A stretch of DNA of 6,474 nucleotides from Tannerellaceae bacterium. GTDB taxonomy: Bacteria > Bacteroidota > Bacteroidia > Bacteroidales > Tannerellaceae. Position 1 is the first letter of the stretch. Every line of letters begins with the position of its first letter. The stretch spans positions 1 to 6,474 of the forward strand of contig JAIRYL010000004.1 in the NCBI GenBank assembly GCA_031267775.1. The letters run 5' to 3'. Shown here in pieces: positions 1 through 5,866 of this stretch. A program made the position numbers and the translations under genes. The notes beneath the pieces were generated by a model. The model saw only the letters and a program-made list of their open reading frames with translations. It had not been told where the DNA came from and did not search any database.

Positions 1-54
1 CTAATCAAAAAAATATTGTAAACAACCCTATAGTAAGCGCTAACCATTTACAGT

Positions 55-219
55 ATGAGCGCAACTGTTGACGACGGAATGATGAAGGAATGGAATAACT
101 GCACAAAAAGCTCGACGCCAAAACCGAGACGCCCGATTAAGGAGGCAAGGAATTTCGCCCCCCGCGCGCGCTTTTTAAGCAAATACAAAAAGGGTGGAAC
201 AGAATATACCTCTGTCTAA
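55..219 (+). CDS. Possible small basic hypothetical protein (54 aa)
   Basis: An ATG at 55 opens a 54-codon frame ending with TAA at 217-219. The product starts MSATVDDGMMKEWNNC and ends KYKKGGTEYTSV. It has no hydrophobic segment and is rich in Lys and Arg in its second half (for example KPRRPIKEARN), so it would be a small soluble basic protein. I do not recognise the family. No Shine-Dalgarno sequence precedes the ATG, which is not decisive in Bacteroidota. The AAGGAGG at 139-145 lies inside the frame and has no start codon at a useful distance. The frame includes a GC-rich tract (CCCCCCGCGCGCGC) that could be chance or a decayed element. It may be a genuine small gene, a remnant, or a random open frame. 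Confidence 0.25.
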   Translation: MSATVDDGMMKEWNNCTKSSTPKPRRPIKEARNFAPRARFLSKYKKGGTEYTSV

Positions 220-404
220 GGGACAAACTTCACCTGCCCATAAACAGGGAGAAGAGCGGCGTCCGTCGCCCCGAAGAGTTCCGGATACCGGGTTACAGCT
301 TTCGTTCCCGGTCGTCAAAGGACGGAAAGGCGGAGTATCACCTCGCAGTAAGCGAAAAAGGACTGAAGTATCCGGCAGGGCAGTCTACTTGATGCATACG
401 TGTG

Positions 405-558
405 CATGCGTCGAAACACGGTTGAATTTGCGTCTAAACGAAAATGTATTTGCGTCTAAACAGAAATAAATTTGCGTCTAAACAGAAATTTACGCGCGTC
501 TATACGCAAATTTATCGACGTCGGAACACCGGGGTCGACGCATCTGAATGTTGTTGCG
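405..558. repeat. 22-bp tandem repeat array (three strong units, up to seven)
   Basis: The 13-mer TTTGCGTCTAAAC occurs exactly at 427-439, 449-461 and 471-483, a strict period of 22 bp. Weaker copies keep the same phase: CGCGCGTCTATAC at 493-505, TGCGTCGAAACAC from 407, GACGTCGGAACAC from 517, and CGCATCTGAAT from 539. The 9 bp between core copies is A-rich (GAAAATGTA, AGAAATAAA, AGAAATTTA). Copies degrade outwards from the centre, as in a tandem array that expanded and then drifted. A 22-bp period is close to two helical turns, so every core would face the same side of the DNA, as iterons and operator arrays do. No adjacent replication or repressor gene is visible, so a function is only inference. 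The units abut without variable spacers, so this is not CRISPR. Confidence 0.8.
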
Positions 559-567
559 CATGAACAT

Positions 568-597
568 GGTAGAGACGCAATGCATTGCGTCTCTACC
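568..597. repeat. Perfect 30-bp palindrome, REP-like element
   Basis: Each arm is 15 bases: GGTAGAGACGCAATG, then its exact reverse complement CATTGCGTCTCTACC, with no spacer. Each arm contains TTGCGTCT or its complement (573-580 and 585-592), the same 8-mer as the core of the upstream 22-bp repeats. It could form a strong hairpin in RNA or a cruciform in DNA. No T-tract follows on either strand, so it does not look like an intrinsic terminator. Short intergenic palindromes of this kind resemble REP-type elements dispersed in bacterial genomes and sometimes mobilised by RAYT transposases; assignment to that class is inference because only one copy is visible here. Confidence 0.75.
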
Positions 598-743
598 CCT
601 GTGCGCCCTGTTGAAATCGGAAAAACAACAAAGGCGGGCGTAAGAGATAGAGGCTTAAAGCAGGATGGGGATGGGAGGGACAACAAGTATCTGATAAAAC
701 TTATCGGAAATTAGATGCGTCGGCCCTGGAAAAAAAGATTAAT

Positions 744-3104
744 TTATTCAAAGATTTTATCGATGCCGCCTATATCGGCCGGGATATTTAAAAGTTCCTG
801 TTCCGTATACTCTTTACAGGGATTGGCATACTGCGGGGGAATATCAAAACTTTCCGTTTCCGAATAACCAAGCGTTTGGTCGGCGTATACCTTTTGCATA
901 AAAAGCCCGTAAATGGGTAACGCCATACTTGCCCCCTGTCCTTCATTCATGGTATTGAAATGGATAGAGCGTTCTTCTCCGCCTACCCAACAACCGCCCA
1001 CCAGGCTGGGCGTAAAAGCCATGAACCATCCGTCGGAATGATTTTGCGTGGTGCCTGTTTTACCGCCCATAGGCCCGCGAAGGCCATAGCGATAACGGAT
1101 ACGGCTGCCTGTGCCCCCGTCCATTACGCTTCTGAGCATGTGCAGCATTTTATACGTCGCTTCTTCCGTTAGCACCTCCCTTACCTGCGGATTAAAATTG
1201 GCTATCGTATTGCCAAAAGAATCTTCGATGCGCGTAACATACACAGGCTCTACGCGAATCCCTTTATTGGCAAATACGGAATAGGCTCCTATCATCTCGC
1301 TCACAGATATGTCGGGCGTACCTAAGGCAAGGGAAACAACCGGGTCTATATGTCCTTTTAATCCGTAAGAATGTAACAGGCGGACTAACGTATAAGGCGA
1401 TAGCTGCTTCATGAGGTAAGCGGTAATCCAGTTGGACGAATTTTGCAATCCCCATTGGATGGTAACAAGTTCTCCCACCCTTTTTGCTCCCGCATTAACA
1501 GGCGCCCATATCCGGCCGTTTTCGTCCGTTAACTGCTGTTGTACGTGAAGTACCCGGTCGCAGGGGCTAAAGCCTTCGATCATCGCTAACGAATAAAGGA
1601 AAGGTTTCATGGTAGAACCAATCTGCCGGCGTCCTCCATTCACCATATCGTACTGGAAGTCGTTAAAATCAATACCGCCCACATAGGCTTTTACATGGCC
1701 GTCGCGCGGGTCCATAGCTGCAAAAGCCGAACGCAGAAAGCTTTTATGGTATCGGATGGAATCCATTGGAGACATGACCGTGTCTATCTTTCCCTGCCAA
1801 CTGAAAACGGTCATTTCTATCGGTTGCCGAAATTCTTTACGGATTTCAGCTTCGCTGACTCCGGCTTTTTTCAATCCCCTGTATCGGTCGGTCTGCTGCA
1901 TGGAACGGAACAAAATGGTATCTACCTGCTCCTGTGAAAGCGTACGGGAGAAGGGCGCATAGCTATATCCTTTTTTCTCTTTAAAGAAAGCAGGCTGTAA
2001 GGTTCCTCCCACATGTTCGCGAACGGCTTCTTCCGCATATTGTTGCATGCGCGCGTCTATGGTAGTATAAATCTTTAAGCCGTCCGTATAAACATTATAG
2101 AATGATCCGTCGAGCTTTTTATTTTTATTACACCATCCATACAGCGGGTTTGTTTCCCAGGAGACAGAATCGTCGTGGAACTTCTGCGCCTGCCAGGAAG
2201 CATAGTTTTTGCGTTCAGGCTTTTTAGCTGTCATAGTCATGCGGAGGTATTCGCGGAAATACGGCGCTAATCCTTCTTTATGGTCTATCCGCGTAAAATG
2301 TAGCGTAAGCGGCAGCGCGATTAAAGAATCGCATTGTTTTTTTGATATATAACCGGCCTTCTTCATTTGTGCCAGTACGACGTTGCGGCGTCCTTTGGAA
2401 CGCTCGTTATACCTTACCGGATTGTAGTATGAAGGATTTTTGCACATGCCTGTCAGCGTGGCGGCTTCTTCTATCTTTAATCCTTTAGGCGTAGAATTGA
2501 AATAGGCGTGGGCGGCAGACTGTATGCCGATGGCATTGTACAGAAAATCAAACTTATTCAGGTAGAGGTTTATAATTTCTTCTTTTGTATAATAACGTTC
2601 CAGTTTCACAGCGATGACCCACTCGATGGGTTTTTGTAACAAACGTTCAAAAAGGTTATCGGCTCCGGGCGAATACAATTGCTTAGCCAGTTGTTGCGTA
2701 ATCGTACTCCCGCCTCCGGCGTTCTTTTGAAAGAACAGGCCTCTTTTTATAATGGCGCGGAATAATCCCTGTACATCTATTCCGCTGTGACCGGCAAAAC
2801 GAATGTCTTCCGTAGCAATAAGGGCTTTAACCAAATCGGGCGATAAGTCATTATAATTTACATGAATCCGATTGTCTTGGGCGTAAGTTCCCAACGTCTT
2901 TCCGTCAGACGAAATAATCTGGGAAGCGTATTTATCTATCGGGTTTTCCAACTGCTCTACCGGAGGCATATAGCCAATAGATCCGTTTGCTATTGCGACA
3001 AACGTAATAATTAGTACTAAAAATACAACGGCATATAGCGTCCAAAATCCGAGTATGATGTTTTTTACTTTTGAAGTCATGCGTTTTTTCTTCTGCTTCT
3101 CCAT
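744..3104 (-). CDS. mrcA: Penicillin-binding protein 1A, bifunctional class A
   Basis: A bifunctional peptidoglycan synthase that polymerises lipid II (glycosyltransferase) and cross-links stem peptides (DD-transpeptidase) in the periplasm, anchored by one membrane helix. Numbering from the ATG at 3104 (786 aa): a basic cytoplasmic start (MEKQKKKRMTSK), a membrane helix at about 16-39, and a GT51 domain at about 60-260 with the catalytic Glu in TEDIRFAGHSG (E99), GGSTITQQLAKQL (131-143) and KEEIINLYLN (174-183). The transpeptidase domain occupies about 450-740 with SxxK (STMK, S497 and K500), SxN (SSN, 556-558) and KTGT (682-685). All catalytic motifs are intact and the length is normal for the family. 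The longest open frame begins with TTG at 3140, but that adds only 12 unconvincing residues and overlaps a promoter-like element. MTSKVKN at 3080 is an alternative start. The mrcA symbol follows usual annotation; ponA is equivalent. Confidence 0.95.
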   Translation of the reverse strand: MEKQKKKRMTSKVKNIILGFWTLYAVVFLVLIITFVAIANGSIGYMPPVEQLENPIDKYASQIISSDGKTLGTYAQDNRIHVNYNDLSPDLVKALIATEDIRFAGHSGIDVQGLFRAIIKRGLFFQKNAGGGSTITQQLAKQLYSPGADNLFERLLQKPIEWVIAVKLERYYTKEEIINLYLNKFDFLYNAIGIQSAAHAYFNSTPKGLKIEEAATLTGMCKNPSYYNPVRYNERSKGRRNVVLAQMKKAGYISKKQCDSLIALPLTLHFTRIDHKEGLAPYFREYLRMTMTAKKPERKNYASWQAQKFHDDSVSWETNPLYGWCNKNKKLDGSFYNVYTDGLKIYTTIDARMQQYAEEAVREHVGGTLQPAFFKEKKGYSYAPFSRTLSQEQVDTILFRSMQQTDRYRGLKKAGVSEAEIRKEFRQPIEMTVFSWQGKIDTVMSPMDSIRYHKSFLRSAFAAMDPRDGHVKAYVGGIDFNDFQYDMVNGGRRQIGSTMKPFLYSLAMIEGFSPCDRVLHVQQQLTDENGRIWAPVNAGAKRVGELVTIQWGLQNSSNWITAYLMKQLSPYTLVRLLHSYGLKGHIDPVVSLALGTPDISVSEMIGAYSVFANKGIRVEPVYVTRIEDSFGNTIANFNPQVREVLTEEATYKMLHMLRSVMDGGTGSRIRYRYGLRGPMGGKTGTTQNHSDGWFMAFTPSLVGGCWVGGEERSIHFNTMNEGQGASMALPIYGLFMQKVYADQTLGYSETESFDIPPQYANPCKEYTEQELLNIPADIGGIDKIFE

Positions 3105-3113
3105 ATTGAACGG

Positions 3114-3121
3114 CAAAGGTA
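3114..3121 (-). promoter_or_regulatory. Candidate Bacteroidetes -7 box for the PBP gene
   Basis: Read on the minus strand this is TACCTTTG, a full match to the Bacteroides -7 consensus TAnnTTTG. A GTTG lies 16 bases upstream (3138-3141), closer than the usual spacing of about 20, so the -33 element is poor. If used, transcription would begin only a few bases before the ATG at 3104. That would exclude the TTG start and fit the ATG at 3104 or at 3080. The match is short and could be chance. Confidence 0.3.
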
Positions 3122-3158
3122 ATAAAACATTGTTTTTCAACTTTGCTAAAATTAGTTA

Positions 3159-3193
3159 TTTGTATGGGCATGTTATAAAATAATGTACATTTA
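3159..3193 (+). promoter_or_regulatory. Candidate promoter for the dinD-like/dcu transcript
   Basis: TTTG at 3159-3162 and TACATTTA at 3186-3193 resemble the Bacteroides -33 (TTTG) and -7 (TAnnTTTG) elements, with one mismatch in the -7 box and a 23-base gap, slightly longer than usual. Use of this promoter would give a 5' leader of roughly 55-60 bases before the ATG at 3256. It sits in the divergent intergenic region, where a plus-strand promoter is expected. Confidence 0.25.
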
Positions 3194-3255
3194 CAGCCTG
3201 GTTTGAAAACGCTTTCGCAATAAAAACCCCCAAAGTATATCGAGATAAACAGGCT

Positions 3256-3444
3256 ATGGATAAATTAAAAATTCAGCAACATAAGTCGACATTCGACGCT
3301 ATTGTTCAATTTATTAGAAATGAATCGGACAAACAGGCGGAAGTTTGGTTCCGTCGGGAACTGCAAACCGTATTGGGCGGCGGGGCGAAGCGTGAAGTCA
3401 ATGAAAAGCAGTTAATCCAATGGACAAGAACAAAGCAACAATAG
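3256..3444 (+). CDS. Small protein resembling the N-terminus of DinD-like proteins (62 aa)
   Basis: The product begins MDKLKIQQHKSTFDAIVQF and contains AEVWFRRELQTVLG at about residues 29-42. The pattern of HKxTFDxI followed by a short acidic linker and then (V/F)Wx-RELQxxLG matches, from memory, the start of DNA-damage-inducible protein D (DinD) and related BRO-N-type proteins, which normally run to about 270-290 residues. After LG the usual Y-x-x-W-x-N-F continuation is absent and the protein ends with a short basic, Gln-rich tail (QLIQWTRTKQQ). It is therefore either a truncated remnant or a small stand-alone protein. It is soluble, with no signal peptide. It ends 10 bp before the transporter start, so the two are probably co-transcribed. 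No function can be assigned; the DinD resemblance is a recognition by eye. Confidence 0.6.
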   Translation: MDKLKIQQHKSTFDAIVQFIRNESDKQAEVWFRRELQTVLGGGAKREVNEKQLIQWTRTKQQ

Positions 3445-3454
3445 ACATATCATA

Positions 3455-4759
3455 ATGCTGATACAGGGAATTTTCGTTTTGATTGCCATCCTGGCAGGCG
3501 CCCGGTTGGGAGGTATCGGATTAGGCGTACTGGGGGGAATGGGGTTGGCCATACTCGCTTTCGGTTTTGGCCTGGAGCCTACTTCCCCGCCTGTAGACGT
3601 GATGTTGATGATTGTTTCCGTTATTGCGGCAGCCGGATGTATGCAGGCAGCCGGAGGGTTAGACCTGATGGTGAAAACGGCAGAAAAGTTACTGCGGAAA
3701 AATCCGCAGAGAATCACGCTGTTGAGTCCGCTGGTCACTTACTTCTTTACGTTTATTGCCGGAACCGGGCATGTGGCTTACTCTTTATTACCCGTCGTCT
3801 CGGAAGTGGCTACGGAAACGAAAATTCGTCCCGAACGTCCTTTGAGTATAGCTGTAATCGCTTCGCAACAGGCTATTACCGCCAGTCCGATTTCGGCCGC
3901 TACGGTAGCCTTACTCAGTATACTGGAAAATAGCGGCTTTAGCGTAACATATATGGATATATTGATGGTAACGATACCTTGTACGCTGGCGGGCGTACTG
4001 GCGGGCGCATTCTATTCGATGCATGCGGGGAAAGAGTTAGCGGACGACCCTGTATATAAGCGGCGCCTGGCTTTGGGAGAATTTAATCAGACGCATCATG
4101 AAATAGCCGACGTAAAAGACAGGCGTTCGGCCATCGTTTCCATCCTTCTGTTTATAATTGCTACTGCCGGCATTATTTTATTTGGTTCTGTTCAGTCGCT
4201 CCTGCCGGCCTCCTTGCGGGGCAACATGGCTTATATTGTTGAGATATTGATGCTTTCTGCGGCCGGCCTTATTTTACTCATCACCCGTACCGACGGTTTA
4301 AAGGCGGCGCAAGGTTCGGTATTTCAGGCGGGTATGCAAGCTGTTGTCGCTATCTTTGGTATAGCCTGGATGGGCGATACGTTTATTGCCGGCAATATGG
4401 CCGAGCTGAAAGGTTCGATAGAAAGTTTTGTAACAGAGGCGCCCTGGTTGTTCGGGTTGGCCTTATTCTTTATGTCTGTTTTATTGTTCAGTCAGGCTGC
4501 CACGATAAGAGCTTTACTTCCTTTGGGTATTGCTTTGGGTATCTCTCCTTACATACTGTTAGCTCTTTTTCCGGCAGTAAACGGGTATTTCTTTCTTCCA
4601 AATTATCCCACGATTGTGGCCGCTATCAATTTTGACCGGACAGGTACTACGCGTATCGGAAAATATATAGTAAATCATTCTTTTATGATTCCGGGATTAA
4701 TAGCGACAATTACTTCTGTAGGACTTGGTTTATTACTAACCCGACTGATGTATCAATAA
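3455..4759 (+). CDS. dcuB: Anaerobic C4-dicarboxylate transporter, DcuA/DcuB family
   Basis: An inner-membrane carrier that exchanges or takes up C4-dicarboxylates (fumarate, malate, aspartate, succinate), usually supporting fumarate respiration or aspartate use in anaerobes. The 434-aa length equals the family norm. It is highly hydrophobic, with about 10 or more membrane segments and a hydrophilic loop near 190-225. Family hallmarks include PPVDVM (45-50), GGLDLMVKTAEKLLRKNP (67-84), AGTGHVAYSLLPV (102-114), IRPERPL (124-130), ITASPISAATVAL (141-153), SQAATIRALLP (346-356), PNYPTIVAA (382-390) and DRTGTTRIGK (394-403). The RPERP and INHSF-like end resemble DcuB, while the GARLGGIG start and the DDPVYKRRL loop resemble DcuA, so the A/B choice is uncertain. 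The ATG follows the small upstream ORF by 10 bp. Bacteroides relatives often pair this gene with an asparaginase; none is present here. Confidence 0.93.
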   Translation: MLIQGIFVLIAILAGARLGGIGLGVLGGMGLAILAFGFGLEPTSPPVDVMLMIVSVIAAAGCMQAAGGLDLMVKTAEKLLRKNPQRITLLSPLVTYFFTFIAGTGHVAYSLLPVVSEVATETKIRPERPLSIAVIASQQAITASPISAATVALLSILENSGFSVTYMDILMVTIPCTLAGVLAGAFYSMHAGKELADDPVYKRRLALGEFNQTHHEIADVKDRRSAIVSILLFIIATAGIILFGSVQSLLPASLRGNMAYIVEILMLSAAGLILLITRTDGLKAAQGSVFQAGMQAVVAIFGIAWMGDTFIAGNMAELKGSIESFVTEAPWLFGLALFFMSVLLFSQAATIRALLPLGIALGISPYILLALFPAVNGYFFLPNYPTIVAAINFDRTGTTRIGKYIVNHSFMIPGLIATITSVGLGLLLTRLMYQ

Positions 4760-4793
4760 TTTTTTCGACAGCATTATGTAATTATAATCAACC

Positions 4794-4805
4794 GCCCGAA
4801 AGGGC
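4794..4805 (+). promoter_or_regulatory. GC hairpin with GAAA tetraloop in the lipoprotein gene leader
   Basis: GCCC-GAAA-GGGC forms a four-pair GC stem closed by a GNRA-class tetraloop, 20 bases before the ATG at 4826. It is followed by an A-rich stretch (AAAAAATAAAATA), not by T residues, so it is not a plus-strand terminator. On the minus strand the T-rich stretch lies before the hairpin, so it is not a terminator there either. It may stabilise or shape the 5' leader, or be chance. Confidence 0.25.
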
Positions 4806-4825
4806 AAAAAATAAAATACAGGAAC

Positions 4826-5665
4826 ATGAAGAATTTATATTATTTATTATTCGTATTTACAATTACTGTTCAATCATGCGGACAAAGCGCGGGGAACAGG
4901 GTTTCAACTGTAACGGAATCCGCTGACGGGAAAGAAGAAAAAGCAATTCAACGGTTGAAAGAGTTTTACACAGCCTACATTTCATGCTGCGACAGTCCCG
5001 GCAAAGATTTGAAAACCTTGAGTTCGATAAGGAACAAATACCTTACAGAGTCGTTACTGTATAAACTGGAAAATTCCGGTTTGGATTACGACCCGGTAAT
5101 TCAAGCGCAGGACTGTGATGCGAACTGGATAAAAACCATTGAAATCCACCCTGACACGGAACGGCAAAACGTCTATACCGTATGCTATATTTCAACGTAT
5201 AACAGCGAGGAGACCCGTATAGAATTACTGCTTGCGGACGATAACGGAAATTACCTGATTGATGATATTTTAAACGATGTAAATATACATGAAAATACGG
5301 ACGCTTCTGCGACAGAACAAATTTATGTATTTGAAAACGACACGATAAAACAGCATATCGTAATAAACCGTCTCACCGACGCCGAAATGGACTTCCGTTA
5401 CACGGTCGAAAACAAGCTCAGGCAACAAAACCGGGTCATTCGCGGAACGGCGAAATATAAATACGGCGAAATCGGAGGCGTTGAAATAGACGAAGACGAA
5501 GAAGGCAACAGTTTTCCGTCTATTGAATATATCTACGACGACGAATGTTGGCTGGCTTTACGGATAGACTTGGACACAAGTACAATAATGCAGATACAGG
5601 CAACGGACGGCAATCTCATTTGCCCGCTTGAATCCGTCGGGATATTATTAAAATCAATAGAATGA
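4826..5665 (+). CDS. DUF3828-like lipoprotein (279 aa)
   Basis: The N-terminus MKNLYYLLFVFTITVQSC is a type II signal peptide with the lipobox cysteine at residue 18, so the mature protein is a lipid-anchored envelope protein. Residues about 38-150 resemble DUF3828: a helical QRLKEFYTAYI start, then LTESLLYKLENSGLDYDPVI, the QAQDCDANWIKTIEI motif, a beta-rich YTVCYIS section, and LADDNGNYLIDDIL. The C-terminal part (about 160-279) is a second region with GTAKYKYG, the acidic VEIDEDEEGNSFPSIEYIYD segment and CWLALRIDLD, ending in CPLESVGILLK. This region resembles a domain that often accompanies DUF3828 in Bacteroidetes proteins, by recognition only. The biochemical role is unknown. It lies 66 bp after the transporter stop, with no terminator seen between, so read-through is possible. 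Confidence 0.85.
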   Translation: MKNLYYLLFVFTITVQSCGQSAGNRVSTVTESADGKEEKAIQRLKEFYTAYISCCDSPGKDLKTLSSIRNKYLTESLLYKLENSGLDYDPVIQAQDCDANWIKTIEIHPDTERQNVYTVCYISTYNSEETRIELLLADDNGNYLIDDILNDVNIHENTDASATEQIYVFENDTIKQHIVINRLTDAEMDFRYTVENKLRQQNRVIRGTAKYKYGEIGGVEIDEDEEGNSFPSIEYIYDDECWLALRIDLDTSTIMQIQATDGNLICPLESVGILLKSIE

Positions 5666-5866
5666 ATCACGAGCGTCCATTAAAAAAAATTAAGTTTTAA
5701 TTGTTTATCATTTTGACAGCCCCCCTTTCTTTCGCCTGTCCCCCAGCTCTTTTAACTCTATTCCATGCAGGAGTGAAACGGTCATACGCCGGTATTTTGC
5801 TGTAAATTGCAAAAGCAGTCGTTTCTAACCCATAGGGTCGGTTTTATGTGTTTATTTACATGCAAT
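5666..5866. other. Intergenic stretch between the lipoprotein gene and IS remnant
   Basis: No gene is supported. Just after the lipoprotein stop there is an A/T-only inverted repeat (ATTAAAA at 5679-5685, TTTTAAT at 5695-5701, 9-base loop) that could act as a weak terminator, but it has no GC stem. A 25-codon minus-strand frame at 5708-5785 (MTVSLLHGIELKELGDRRKK and a short tail) is too short to call. The 3' end of the original insertion sequence may lie here, but no terminal inverted repeat can be identified without the other end. Confidence 0.5.

Larger units (their letters stand above)
1..743. other. Long non-genic, repeat-bearing region
   Basis: No open frame here has a recognisable domain. 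The longer ones (194-469 and 472-714 plus, 456-686 minus) begin with non-ATG codons or lie across the tandem repeats, so their translations mostly reflect repeat sequence. The first 21 bases could be the last codons of an upstream gene (LIKKIL then TAA), but this is too short to support. Visible structure includes a GC-rich tract near 158-173, a near-palindrome at 392-407 (ATGCATACGTGTGCAT, one mismatched pair), the 22-bp repeat array, the 30-bp palindrome, and a small inverted repeat at 690-708 (TCTGATAA, 3-base loop, TTATCGGA, with one G-T pair). The region lies downstream of the penicillin-binding protein gene, and no clear T-tract terminator for that gene is visible. Confidence 0.6.

Noticed and set aside
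139..145. AAGGAGG as a ribosome-binding site
   Set aside because: There is no ATG, GTG or TTG at 5-12 bases downstream, and Bacteroidota rarely rely on such sites.
194..469. 91-codon plus-strand frame beginning with GTG
   Set aside because: It has a non-ATG start, overlaps the 54-codon frame, and its C-terminal part is the translation of the 22-bp repeats (LNLRLNENVFASKQK). There is no domain and no ribosome-binding signal.
405..558. CRISPR array
   Set aside because: The unit is 22 bp in total and tandem, with no unique spacers of 26-40 bp and no cas genes.
568..597. Intrinsic terminator for the penicillin-binding protein gene
   Set aside because: The hairpin is strong but lacks a T-tract on either strand and lies about 150 bp beyond the stop codon.
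456..714. Overlapping frames on both strands across the palindrome (76 and 80 codons)
   Set aside because: Both run through the tandem repeats and the palindrome and show no domain; they are chance open frames in repetitive DNA.
3412..3738. 108-codon minus-strand frame opposite the transporter start
   Set aside because: It is a shadow frame of the strongly supported transporter gene, with low-complexity Pro/Ala/Ile content.
4765..4788. Sigma-70-like promoter TCGACA...TATAAT before the lipoprotein gene
   Set aside because: The spacing is only 12 bases instead of about 17, and Bacteroidota use a different consensus.
5708..5785. 25-codon minus-strand frame beginning MTVSLLHGIELKELGD
   Set aside because: Too short, with no recognisable family; it may be part of the decayed insertion sequence or chance.
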